Shown piece by piece: positions 1 to 7,860 of a DNA stretch of 64,000 bases. How positions within the stretch are numbered: position 1 is the first letter of the stretch; each line of letters opens with the position of its first letter. The position numbers and the translations under genes are program-made. Origin of the DNA: Acholeplasma oculi (GTDB lineage Bacteria; Bacillota_I; Bacilli_A; Acholeplasmatales; Acholeplasmataceae); contig NZ_FUZK01000003.1 of NCBI RefSeq assembly GCF_900166985.1, positions 124,001 through 188,000 on the forward strand. The letters are read 5' to 3'. The notes below the pieces were generated by a model. The model did not search any database. It worked only from the letters and a program-made list of their open reading frames with translations, and had not been told where the DNA came from.

Positions 1-1189
1 TAGCATTTTGTCCTAATGTTTCTCTTAAAGGTTCATCATTTAATAATTTATCAATATATAGTGCAATCGTTTCAGGATTATCTGCAACCATTACTTCTTT
101 AAAGTTTTCAACCATCAATCCTTCAATACCTAATGAATTGGTTATAATAGGCATTCCCATTGCGAGTCCTTCAACTACTTTTGTTTTAATACCTGTTCCA
201 TATGCAATAGGTACTAAAAAGATTTCTCCTGTTAAAACTTCTGTTCTTAAATCTTTGACTTCACCTGTAAATATCACATTAGGATTAAAAATAAATTTCT
301 TTTTAACTTCATCCGATACAGGTCCAACTGCTAAAAGCTCTACTTTAGATTCAACAAAAGGAAACACTTTATCAACAATCATCTTTAACGATTCAACATT
401 GGCTGAATAATGATAATTTCCTAAGAAAACTAATCTGTTTTTTACTTTAGGAATATTTAGATTTTCACCAAAATAGGTTGTATCTACTCCCATTGTAATC
501 GATACACCTTTTTGAGTATGATAATTCACATTATAAATCAGAGATTCTTTTTCAGATATAAAGTAAGCATGATCAAAATGCTTGGTTGTTAGACCTTCTT
601 CATGTTTAACTCTAGATGCCTCAAACTTAAGGGTTAATCTCTTTAAGAAATTAAATGAGATTAACTTTTTTAAAAAACCTTTAGTTTGTTTAGTGTACTG
701 TCCACCTATTTGCATATCTTGATTAACTTCCTGATATTGTCTTTCATAACGAAGGGATAATAAGTCATCTAAATTAATGACTTTAATACCTTTATAATCC
801 TTTAGGATATGATGATACCTAGAAAGTCTAATCATATCTAGTATGACAATATCTGGTTGAATTTTATCAATATATGCTTTCATACTATTTGCATTTTTCT
901 TAGAATAGAATAATGCAGATTGAATCGAATATTTACCAAATATCGTTTTAAAGATTAAATTTTTAAGTTTTGTTAACTTACCAATCTTTTTAGCTTCTAA
1001 TACGTCTTTAATAAATTCCGGTTTTGTTGCCTCATCATAAGTTTGATCCACTTCTTTAAAAGCATATACATATACATCATAGTTGTATATCTTATGCATA
1101 CCCATTGCATTAAAATAGGCAGTAATTTTCTTACCGCTATTGGTTGGCCAAAAGATTCTAGTTGAGATGTATAGTACTTTTTTTGACAT
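1..1189 (-). CDS. Glycosyltransferase family 4, 3' end cut by window
   Basis: Reading the minus strand from an ATG at 1189 gives an open frame of 396 codons that runs off position 1, so the C-terminus is missing. The visible part starts MSKKVLYISTRIFWPTNSG, a GT-B N-terminal strand and loop, and ends with the GT4-type donor-site region (VFLGNYHYSANVESL, then GTGIKTKVVEGLAMGMPII). By family it would be a cytoplasmic retaining glycosyltransferase acting on a lipid-linked glycan. It starts 1 nt after the stop of the gmhB-like gene, so it is the next gene of the heptose operon and may transfer that heptose. That acceptor/donor assignment is inference; the fold is well supported. Confidence 0.85.
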   Translation of the reverse strand, partial: MSKKVLYISTRIFWPTNSGKKITAYFNAMGMHKIYNYDVYVYAFKEVDQTYDEATKPEFIKDVLEAKKIGKLTKLKNLIFKTIFGKYSIQSALFYSKKNANSMKAYIDKIQPDIVILDMIRLSRYHHILKDYKGIKVINLDDLLSLRYERQYQEVNQDMQIGGQYTKQTKGFLKKLISFNFLKRLTLKFEASRVKHEEGLTTKHFDHAYFISEKESLIYNVNYHTQKGVSITMGVDTTYFGENLNIPKVKNRLVFLGNYHYSANVESLKMIVDKVFPFVESKVELLAVGPVSDEVKKKFIFNPNVIFTGEVKDLRTEVLTGEIFLVPIAYGTGIKTKVVEGLAMGMPIITNSLGIEGLMVENFKEVMVADNPETIALYIDKLLNDEPLRETLGQNA

Positions 1190-1190
1190 G

Positions 1191-1691
1191 TTAAACCTCT
1201 CTTAAAGAATGAACGACTTTAAATTCGAATGAAGCCTCTTCGACTGGGTATTTTCCCTTAATAAAATAATTCTCTTTTATACCTGCACGGTATGCTGCAA
1301 TTAAATCTGATGTTTTATCTCCAACCATTAAGGAACTCTTAGGATCGATTTGGAATTCATTTATTGCATCTAGAAACATTCCTGGATTTGGTTTTCTTCT
1401 TGGATGATTATTTTCCATTGAAATTTCATAATATACTTTAGCAATCTCTATACCCTTTGACTTAAAGACATCTGTCATATAGTTTGAAATTTCAATTAAA
1501 TCTGATTCTTTATAATAACCCTTTGAAATACCACCTTGGTTTGTACAAACAATAATTAAGTATCCTAAATCTTGATATTTCTTACATAACTCAAAAATAC
1601 CATCCATAAATTCGAAATCTTCAATTTGATTGACGTAATGGTGATCTTTATTGATCACACCGTCACGGTCTAAAAATAATGCCTTATTCAT
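1191..1691 (-). CDS. gmhB: D-glycero-D-manno-heptose 1,7-bisphosphate phosphatase
   Basis: A 166-residue HAD-superfamily phosphatase of the HisB-N/GmhB type. The nucleophile motif FLDRDGVIN is at residues 6-14, a TNQGG motif lies near residue 51, and RRKPNPGMF and GDKTSDLIAA supply the later HAD motifs. The family removes the 7-phosphate (here from heptose 1,7-bisphosphate) in the cytoplasm. It overlaps the nucleotidyltransferase gene upstream by 8 nt and sits in a four-gene heptose set, which favours GmhB over histidinol phosphatase. The usual GmhB zinc-loop cysteines appear reduced (RRKPNPGMF lacks the CxCRKP form), so it is probably of the zinc-free subtype. Confidence 0.88.
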   Translation of the reverse strand: MNKALFLDRDGVINKDHHYVNQIEDFEFMDGIFELCKKYQDLGYLIIVCTNQGGISKGYYKESDLIEISNYMTDVFKSKGIEIAKVYYEISMENNHPRRKPNPGMFLDAINEFQIDPKSSLMVGDKTSDLIAAYRAGIKENYFIKGKYPVEEASFEFKVVHSLREV

Positions 1692-2361
1692 ATAGTAAGT
1701 CTTCCTTTAATTTTTGATAATCCTCAGGTATGCCCATATCGATAAAGTATGCATCAAATGATACACCTTTGATAGGTTTTAAAAATACATGTTTTTCTAA
1801 CACATCTTTTTCTAGTGAAAATTTCTTAGGTAACATTAAAGATTCTAAAAATGCACGGTGGAATCTATAGATTCCGCCATTAATGTAACCTTCTTTAGAT
1901 GCTGATCCTTTTTCAATGAATGATGAGACGTATCCATTTTTAAAGGTAACTTGACCATATCGATCATTTTGATTTAAATACTTAAGTGCCATGACGATGG
2001 GTTCTGGATGTATCATTTCTTGATAGTTGATTCTAAATAATGTATCACCATTTAATACAAAAAAGTAATCACTCTTTATTATTTTTAATGCAAATCGAAT
2101 CGCTCCACCTGTTCCAAGGGGTTCTTCTTCAATTGCATATGAAATATCTAAATCCTTATATTTTGAACCAAAATGGTTCATAATAATTTCATGTTTATAC
2201 CCAACACTTAACACGGCATGCTTAAATCCAGCTTGTATTAAGTCATCTAATACATATTCTAAAAAAGGTCTACCATTGACATCTGCCATTGGTTTAGGTA
2301 CATCTTTAACAACACCTTGAAGTCTTGTACCAAATCCACCTGCAAGTATGATAGCTTCCAT
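1684..2361 (-). CDS. hddC: D-glycero-alpha-D-manno-heptose 1-phosphate guanylyltransferase
   Basis: A 225-residue sugar nucleotidyltransferase. It opens with the NTP-binding signature LAGGFGTRLQGVV and the lysine motif DVPKPMADVNGRPFLEY typical of HddC/heptose-1-phosphate guanylyltransferases, with FVLNGDTLF as the metal-binding Asp motif near residue 105. The expected reaction is heptose 1-phosphate plus GTP to GDP-heptose. It overlaps gmhB downstream and starts at the last base of gmhA (stop/start overlap), consistent with translational coupling. The nucleotide (GTP rather than ATP or CTP) is inferred from the HddA partner gene and from the lack of a fused kinase domain, not from the sequence alone. 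Confidence 0.85.
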   Translation of the reverse strand: MEAIILAGGFGTRLQGVVKDVPKPMADVNGRPFLEYVLDDLIQAGFKHAVLSVGYKHEIIMNHFGSKYKDLDISYAIEEEPLGTGGAIRFALKIIKSDYFFVLNGDTLFRINYQEMIHPEPIVMALKYLNQNDRYGQVTFKNGYVSSFIEKGSASKEGYINGGIYRFHRAFLESLMLPKKFSLEKDVLEKHVFLKPIKGVSFDAYFIDMGIPEDYQKLKEDLLYE

Positions 2362-2945
2362 TAGAATAAAACCTTCTCAACGATTGCACAAAGCGTATGG
2401 CCAATCACTAAATGGGATTCTTGGATACGAGGAGTTATTGGTGATGGAATAACGATATTGATTGTTCCAAGATTTTCTTTGGAGATGATTCCTCCATCTT
2501 TACCGTTAAAGACAACCGATTTTAATCCAATTTCTTTTGCATATTTTAATGCTTCAACGATATTTTTAGAGTTACCACTTGTAGTAATTCCAATAAAGAC
2601 ATCATGTGGTGTTGCATGTGCTTCAAGTTGTCTTTTAAAAATATAGTTATAATCAAAATCATTACCGATTGCAGTTAAAATCGATGTATCTGTTGTAAGT
2701 GCAATCGCACTTAAAGCTTTTCTATCAAAATAAAATTTGGATACTAATTCACCTGCTAGATGTTGTGCATCTGCTGCTGAACCACCATTACCAGCTAAAA
2801 AGATACGTCCACCTTTTTGATAGGTTTCAACTAATAAATTAGCTGCATCATTGATTTGATTTAAGATTTTTGGATTGTTTAAAACAGCTTCTTTAACTTT
2901 AACAGATTCTATAAATTCATTTTTAATATAGTCTAAATGGTTCAT
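2361..2945 (-). CDS. gmhA: Sedoheptulose 7-phosphate isomerase
   Basis: A SIS-domain protein of about 194 residues. GNGGSAADAQHLAGELV is the GmhA substrate-binding loop, and TTSGNSKNIVEAL is the SIS phosphosugar motif. GmhA converts sedoheptulose 7-phosphate to D-glycero-D-manno-heptose 7-phosphate, the first step of all heptose nucleotide pathways. I place the start at the ATG at 2945 (MNHLDYIK) because a GAAGGG box lies at a usable distance; an ATG three codons upstream at 2954 is possible. It overlaps the end of the kinase gene upstream, so the two are coupled. Confidence 0.9.
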   Translation of the reverse strand: MNHLDYIKNEFIESVKVKEAVLNNPKILNQINDAANLLVETYQKGGRIFLAGNGGSAADAQHLAGELVSKFYFDRKALSAIALTTDTSILTAIGNDFDYNYIFKRQLEAHATPHDVFIGITTSGNSKNIVEALKYAKEIGLKSVVFNGKDGGIISKENLGTINIVIPSPITPRIQESHLVIGHTLCAIVEKVLF

Positions 2946-3967
2946 ACATACCATCCCTTCGTACCCTTTTCTACAAACTCAACACTTCGAATCTCACCAT
3001 CAAAATTTTTAAGTGCACGTTCTACATCTAATTTTTTTAGAGGATCTACAATAAACATCATAAATCCACCACCACCCGCACCCGATACTTTACCTGCTAA
3101 GGCTCCCGCTTCAATCGCTTTTTCGTAAATTGTATCAATCAGTGGATTGGTGACTGCCTTAGACGTTTTTTTCTTAGCTAGCCAACCATTTTTAAGTTCT
3201 AATGCCACATCACTTAAATTACCTTTTAAAATCGCTTCTTTCATGCGAATGGCAGCTTGTTTTAATTCATGTAACCCTGATAAGTTATCCGATGCGTTAT
3301 CCCTTGTATGTTTAATTTGTTCATCAATAATATGTGCTGACTCTCTAGATTGACCTGTGAAAAATAAGACTAAAGATGCTTCAAATTCATCTTTTAACCA
3401 TTGTCTAATTCGAAGTGGATTTACAATCACATGTTCTTCTCCGTGAAACTCAATAAAATTAAACCCACCAAAAGTTGCAGCATACTGATCTTGCATCCCA
3501 CCACTCAAATTTAAATCTTTTCTTTCAATGTCATAAGAAAGCTTGGCTACATCATACTCACCTAAAGGTAGTTTTAATAATTCAACATAAGCTTTTACCA
3601 TAGAAACGACAATGGCACTTGATGTTCCAAGTCCACTACCAATCGGTGAATCTGCTTTAGTTGTTACTTTTAAAGATAAAGGTTTACCTTGATTAAATTC
3701 TTTAACAATTCGGTTATAAACACCTGCATGAAGTTTTAAATCATGATCAATTGGTAATTTACTATCACTTTTAAATGTAAGTTCTTTTTGGATATCTTGA
3801 GCAACAAAAATTACTTCACCTGTCAAAAGTGTTTCGATGGTTGTATGAGCATACATATTGATTGTTACATTAAGAACCATTCCACCATACATATTCGCAT
3901 AACTTGGTAAATCAGTTCCCCCACCTGCTAAACCGAGTCTAAGTGGTGCTTTAGAGCGTACTATCAT
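2942..3967 (-). CDS. hddA: D-glycero-alpha-D-manno-heptose 7-phosphate kinase
   Basis: A 341-residue GHMP-family kinase. The N-terminus has the sugar-binding LRLGLAGGGTDLPSY, the ATP loop is SPIGSGLGTSSAIVVSMV, and the C-terminal GHMP motif is GKVSGAGGGGFMMF. This is the HddA architecture: it phosphorylates the alpha anomer of heptose 7-phosphate at C1, which leads to GDP-heptose rather than to ADP-beta-heptose. It is first in the heptose set. A TATAAT box at 4001-4006, 34 nt upstream of the ATG, probably drives the operon just after the terminator of the gene before. Confidence 0.9.
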   Translation of the reverse strand: MIVRSKAPLRLGLAGGGTDLPSYANMYGGMVLNVTINMYAHTTIETLLTGEVIFVAQDIQKELTFKSDSKLPIDHDLKLHAGVYNRIVKEFNQGKPLSLKVTTKADSPIGSGLGTSSAIVVSMVKAYVELLKLPLGEYDVAKLSYDIERKDLNLSGGMQDQYAATFGGFNFIEFHGEEHVIVNPLRIRQWLKDEFEASLVLFFTGQSRESAHIIDEQIKHTRDNASDNLSGLHELKQAAIRMKEAILKGNLSDVALELKNGWLAKKKTSKAVTNPLIDTIYEKAIEAGALAGKVSGAGGGGFMMFIVDPLKKLDVERALKNFDGEIRSVEFVEKGTKGWYV

Positions 3968-4000
3968 AAATTTATCGTATCCTTTTTTCGTTCTATATCC

Positions 4001-4006
4001 ATTATA
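4001..4006 (-). promoter_or_regulatory. -10 box of the heptose operon
   Basis: The minus strand reads TATAAT here, 34 nt before the hddA start and directly after the terminator hairpin of the NYN gene. No convincing -35 box is seen because that region is occupied by the hairpin. Confidence 0.5.
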
Positions 4007-4038
4007 ACAAAAACTAGAACAGATGTACTGTTCTAGTT
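4007..4038 (-). terminator. Intrinsic terminator after the NYN gene
   Basis: An 11-bp perfect stem (AACTAGAACAG with CTGTTCTAGTT, loop of 5 nt) is followed on the minus strand by a T-run. It lies just after the stop codon at 4045 and ends the cps-degV-NYN transcript. Confidence 0.85.
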
Positions 4039-4044
4039 GGCTTT

Positions 4045-4773
4045 TTAGTCTTGTCGAATGCGAATATATGCAACTTTATCTTCATTCTTAATTTCAAAGT
4101 CTTTAAACATTTTAAAGAAATTGAGTGCTTTTAATTTAGAACCATAGTTGATTGGGTCAAATCCTGGATATTTTTTTCTGAGTTGATCAGCAACAATACT
4201 CCAATACGCCCATCCATCATCTTCTAAATTATCATCAATGATTTTTTTAAGATCTTTAATAATAATCTCTTTTTTAGGAATGAGTGATTTACCGTTTAAA
4301 TCTTTACGTTCTTTTTTAGGTTCTGATGCTTCTAAGATTTGATCTATATAATAAAATCTTTCATATGAATTAACTAATACTTCAGGAGTTTTGGATTCTC
4401 CCATACCAATTAAATACATATCATCTTCTTTAAGACGAATGATTAGTTTTGTAAAGTCAGAATCACTTGAGACGATACAAAATGCATTCACCTTACCTGA
4501 ATAAAGTAAATCCATCGCATCAATCACTAAAGTAAAATCGGATGCATTTCCTTTATTAGAAAGATTGGCATATTGTTGAATAAAGGTTAAACTATACTTT
4601 TCAGCTTTGGACTTCCAAGTTTTTAGTCTTTCTTCGCTCCAATCTCCATAAATTCTAGCATTTGTAATTTTACCGTGTTTATTCGCCTCATTAATAATGA
4701 TATCTAAATAAACAGGTGATACATTATCTGCATCGATTAGTAAGGCTAGTCTATAATCTCTTTCATTCATCAT
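4045..4773 (-). CDS. NYN-domain ribonuclease-like protein with OST-HTH-like C-terminus
   Basis: 242 residues. The N-terminal NYN (LabA/DUF88, PIN-like) domain shows LLIDADNVSP near residue 12, GDWS near 44, VIDAMDLLY near 84 and CIVSSDSDFTKLI near 98, giving the acidic cluster expected of this metal-dependent RNase fold. The C-terminal 80 residues (DDGWAYWSIVADQLRKKYP) resemble an OST-HTH/LOTUS RNA-binding domain, the usual partner of bacterial NYN domains. It starts inside the stop of degV (ATGA overlap), so it is the last gene of the operon. The RNA target is unknown. Confidence 0.8.
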   Translation of the reverse strand: MMNERDYRLALLIDADNVSPVYLDIIINEANKHGKITNARIYGDWSEERLKTWKSKAEKYSLTFIQQYANLSNKGNASDFTLVIDAMDLLYSGKVNAFCIVSSDSDFTKLIIRLKEDDMYLIGMGESKTPEVLVNSYERFYYIDQILEASEPKKERKDLNGKSLIPKKEIIIKDLKKIIDDNLEDDGWAYWSIVADQLRKKYPGFDPINYGSKLKALNFFKMFKDFEIKNEDKVAYIRIRQD

Positions 4774-5642
4774 CTATGATCTGCCACAAAGAATAATGCA
4801 AGTACACCTTGACCTGTATGTGCACCAATTACTGGTCCAATCATGTTAATAACAAGTTCTTCAACGTCGTATTTCTCTTTGATCATACCTGCAAGTAAAT
4901 CTGCACTTTCTAAATCATCACCATGACCAATAAAGACAGTTTGTTTACCTGGTTTAGCAGTTTTAACCATTTCATCAAATAAAGCTTTAATCGCACGTTT
5001 ACGACCGATTGCTTTATGTCTTGGAACTAATTTTCCTTCATCACTTGTATGAAGTACAGGTTTAATGTTTGCAATTTTAGCAACAAAACCTGCCACTTTA
5101 GAAACTCTACCACCACGAACTAAATGACCTACATCATCGACTGTAAACCAGTGCGCAATATGTGGTAATAAATCCTTACCATATGCTAATGTATCTTCTA
5201 TGGATAAATCCTTTTCTTTTTGAGCCTTAGCTGTTAAATAAACAAGCATGCCTTCTCCAAGTGAAGCAGACTTCGTATCGAGTAATAAAATCTTTCTTTT
5301 TGGAAATTTCTCTTTAAGTTCATCTGCAGCAATTCGAGCAGAATTATAAGTTCCTGATAATTGAGATGAAAATGACATAATTAAAATATCTTTTCCCTCT
5401 TTTAACAGTGGTGTTAAATAACTAATGTACTCATCTGGATTGATTTGTGAGGTTGTAGGTTGTGCACCTTGTCTCACTGCATCATAGAAAAGTTTAGGAT
5501 CTAGTTCTCTTCCATCTAGGAAGTTCACATATTCCTTACCATTTAAATTAAATTTTAATTGTAGCACATGTAGTTGATACTTATCTGCTAGTTTTTGTGG
5601 TAAATCTGTTGTTGAATCGGTTAAGATTATAAATTTACTCAT
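4770..5642 (-). CDS. DegV family fatty-acid-binding protein
   Basis: 290 residues, the usual DegV length. The start IILTDSTTDLP and the motif QPTTSQINPDEY near residue 80 are typical; SFSSQLSGTYNSA and a GHGDD motif follow. DegV proteins bind a fatty acid in a cleft, and in Firmicutes the FakB relatives present it to the FakA kinase for phospholipid synthesis. No fakA is in the window, so whether this one is a FakB is open. It lies 2 nt after the cpsB stop and overlaps the NYN gene by 4 nt. Confidence 0.88.
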   Translation of the reverse strand: MSKFIILTDSTTDLPQKLADKYQLHVLQLKFNLNGKEYVNFLDGRELDPKLFYDAVRQGAQPTTSQINPDEYISYLTPLLKEGKDILIMSFSSQLSGTYNSARIAADELKEKFPKRKILLLDTKSASLGEGMLVYLTAKAQKEKDLSIEDTLAYGKDLLPHIAHWFTVDDVGHLVRGGRVSKVAGFVAKIANIKPVLHTSDEGKLVPRHKAIGRKRAIKALFDEMVKTAKPGKQTVFIGHGDDLESADLLAGMIKEKYDVEELVINMIGPVIGAHTGQGVLALFFVADHR

Positions 5643-5644
5643 AC

Positions 5645-6304
5645 TTATTCCTCTAATTCTCTCATTTTAAAATTTTTCGGCGCTTTTTTAAGTGCTTTTA
5701 AAACATTTGGTTTTCTTGATTTTGTATCATGACAATCACTACCTATAAAATCCACTAAACCCAATTTTAAATAGTGATGTGCACGTTTTTTATAATGTCT
5801 ACCATCCGTACCCAAAACAGCACCACTATTAACTTGTATAAAAGAACCATCCTCTTTAATACGTAAGACATCATCATCTGTTAAATATGGATATCTTTCA
5901 ATATGTGCAACAATCGGTTGATACCCTTTGGCAATCAAATCATATAATACATCCACAATTCGGTCTTCAATGACTGTGGAAAACTCAATTAAAAGATATT
6001 TTTTGGAGAATCCTTTAAATATATATGCATCATAATTTGTTTTCTTAAATGGATCATATAAGACTTCAGCACCTAAATACAGTTTTATATCAGGCATAAT
6101 GTTTGAAACGTCTTTTTCAAACATTTTAAAACGCTCTAAATATTCTTTAGATGACACTCTTTGCACTTTATTTTGTACATGCGGTGTTAAAACCACTTTA
6201 TGAATGCCTTGTTCGTATTGTAACTGTAACATTTTAAGTGCTTCTTCAAATGTTTTTGCCCCATCATCAACACCTGGTAAGATGTGGGTATGCATATCCA
6301 TCAT
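5645..6304 (-). CDS. cpsB: CpsB/CapC-type protein-tyrosine phosphatase (PHP fold)
   Basis: About 219 residues. The start MMDMHTHILPGVDDGAK carries the first metal-binding histidines of the PHP fold; LTPHVQ, VAHIERYPYL and GSDCHDTKSRKPN give the remaining metal ligands. CpsB-type enzymes dephosphorylate the Tyr-rich tail of the CpsD kinase. I place the start at ATG 6304 rather than an in-frame ATG at 6388, because the longer form overlaps cpsD by 80 nt and adds a non-homologous tail. It follows the cpsD stop by 4 nt. The order cpsC-cpsD-cpsB differs from the streptococcal cpsBCD order. Confidence 0.87.
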   Translation of the reverse strand: MMDMHTHILPGVDDGAKTFEEALKMLQLQYEQGIHKVVLTPHVQNKVQRVSSKEYLERFKMFEKDVSNIMPDIKLYLGAEVLYDPFKKTNYDAYIFKGFSKKYLLIEFSTVIEDRIVDVLYDLIAKGYQPIVAHIERYPYLTDDDVLRIKEDGSFIQVNSGAVLGTDGRHYKKRAHHYLKLGLVDFIGSDCHDTKSRKPNVLKALKKAPKNFKMRELEE

Positions 6305-6308
6305 ATAA

Positions 6309-7061
6309 TCACTCTTTTTCTTCAAACGCTTCTTTATCACTGGATGTATATCCATATCCATAACCATATGTATATGAATAAATATCATTTTCTTTTAAAT
6401 CAACTTGTGTGAATACTGAGCCGATGACATTCACATTACTTTGTCTTAATGTTTTTAATGCTTCATTAATGACTGCACGTTTAGCCTCATTTTGAGCAAC
6501 AACGAATAAGACACCATCTGCAAGTCTAGAAATATACAGTGCATCTGATACTGCAATAACAGGTGGTGAATCCAGTAATACATAGTCAAATTCAGTTTTT
6601 AATCTTGCGATTAAATCTTTTAATTTTTGAGCTTCTAAGACGTTTACAACTGCAGTCGTTCTTTCACCTGCAACGATATAATTAATTCCTAATTTTTCAG
6701 AATAACCAATTAATTTATCATAATTGATTCTTCCTGCTAAATAATCTGTGAGTCCATTTTCATTCGCAGCTTTAAATACACGGTTGATTTTAGGTTTTCT
6801 TAAATCTAAGTCGACGATAACAACTTTTTTACCTTTTTTAGCAATCAAGTAAGCGAGGTTTGATACAAATGTAGTTTTCCCTGCTCCAGCAAGTGAAGAT
6901 GTAAACTGAATCACTTTTAAATTACCATCGATATTGACGTATTCAAGATTCACCAAAGCTTTTTGGAATGCTTCAGCTACAAAGGATAGAGGTTGTTCAT
7001 GTGACACAATGTAATCGTACTGTGCAGTACGTTCTTTTTGGAATAATTTACGTCTTCTCAT
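6309..7061 (-). CDS. cpsD: CpsD-type tyrosine autokinase
   Basis: 250-residue BY-kinase. Walker A is SSLAGAGKTTF (about 55-65), Walker A' is VVIVDLDLRKPK (about 80-91) and Walker B is YVLLDSPPV. The C-terminus has a tyrosine cluster (YSYTYGYGYGY, about 227-237) that is the expected autophosphorylation site. In this family the kinase works with a separate membrane activator, here the cpsC product, whose gene overlaps this one by 4 nt. Role: control of chain length or export of the surface polysaccharide. Clear assignment. Confidence 0.92.
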   Translation of the reverse strand: MRRRKLFQKERTAQYDYIVSHEQPLSFVAEAFQKALVNLEYVNIDGNLKVIQFTSSLAGAGKTTFVSNLAYLIAKKGKKVVIVDLDLRKPKINRVFKAANENGLTDYLAGRINYDKLIGYSEKLGINYIVAGERTTAVVNVLEAQKLKDLIARLKTEFDYVLLDSPPVIAVSDALYISRLADGVLFVVAQNEAKRAVINEALKTLRQSNVNVIGSVFTQVDLKENDIYSYTYGYGYGYTSSDKEAFEEKE

Positions 7062-7789
7062 CGTTTTTTCTTCTCCTTAATATCAAATTCAGGAATCACA
7101 CCAATGACTTGTATGCCTGTACCCATTTCGAGTTGTTCTTTAGTCAAATATGAGTTATTAAAGAATTGTTTTAATAATGCAATACCTACACCTAAAACCC
7201 CACCTAATAAGAATCCTACAACAGAATATAGAATTTTATTTGGAGAATCATCTTCAGGGTTTCCTGCACTGGATAGTAAGACAAACTTATCTTTAAACAA
7301 ATCAACATCTGTTTCAATAACAACTGTTGTGATTGCTTGAGTCATTTCTTGTGCAAATGTTCTTTCTGTATCTTTAAAACTAATACGAATAATAAATGAT
7401 GTTGTGGTTGATGCAACACTTGTTGATCGTTTAATTTGAGTATTGGTTAAACTATTTAGTCTTTCTACATAATCTGGATTTGTTATTAAATTAGATGTTC
7501 TAACTTTATTAATGATGTTATCACTCACTACAAATTCAGCTGCAGATTGAATCAAACGCTGTGTATCAATAAGGTTAATGGCTTCAGCATCACCTGCTTG
7601 AGGTACTTGTACTAAAACTTCTGATGTGGAACGGTATTCATCTTCAACAAATATAAATGCATAAGTTGTTGCAATTATTCCTACAAATAATGTGAGTACG
7701 GTAATTAAAATCCAGCTTTGTTTAATAATTGAAAATACATCAGCTAAACTGATACCAGACTCCTGTTGTTCGCGGTTATCTAAATCCAT
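7058..7789 (-). CDS. cpsC: CpsC/Wzz-type chain-length determinant
   Basis: 243 residues with two membrane segments, about 28-48 (SWILITVLTLFVGIIATTYAF) and 186-204 (LYSVVGFLLGGVLGVGIALL), flanking an extracytoplasmic domain. This is the Gram-positive Wzz architecture. The cytoplasmic tail ends in a lysine-rich stretch. It acts as the membrane activator of the CpsD kinase. It is the first gene of cpsC-cpsD-cpsB-degV-NYN, and a promoter with an extended -10 lies between it and pepF. Confidence 0.9.
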   Translation of the reverse strand: MDLDNREQQESGISLADVFSIIKQSWILITVLTLFVGIIATTYAFIFVEDEYRSTSEVLVQVPQAGDAEAINLIDTQRLIQSAAEFVVSDNIINKVRTSNLITNPDYVERLNSLTNTQIKRSTSVASTTTSFIIRISFKDTERTFAQEMTQAITTVVIETDVDLFKDKFVLLSSAGNPEDDSPNKILYSVVGFLLGGVLGVGIALLKQFFNNSYLTKEQLEMGTGIQVIGVIPEFDIKEKKKR

Positions 7790-7830
7790 GATTAATCTCC
7801 CTTTTTCGGCATATTGGTTTGGTTATGTTT

Positions 7831-7860
7831 ATTATAACATATTTACTTTTTTTCATTGAA
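7831..7860 (-). promoter_or_regulatory. Promoter of the cpsCDB operon
   Basis: The minus strand has TGTTATAAT (extended -10; TATAAT at 7831-7836) with a weak TTCAAT -35 at 7855-7860, spacing 18. It lies in the 53-nt gap between the pepF stop and the cpsC start, so its -35 overlaps the pepF 3' end. Confidence 0.6.

Noticed and set aside
138-410. Plus-strand open frame of 90 codons
   Set aside because: It lies opposite the glycosyltransferase gene, which has clear family motifs; the composition is that of an antisense shadow.
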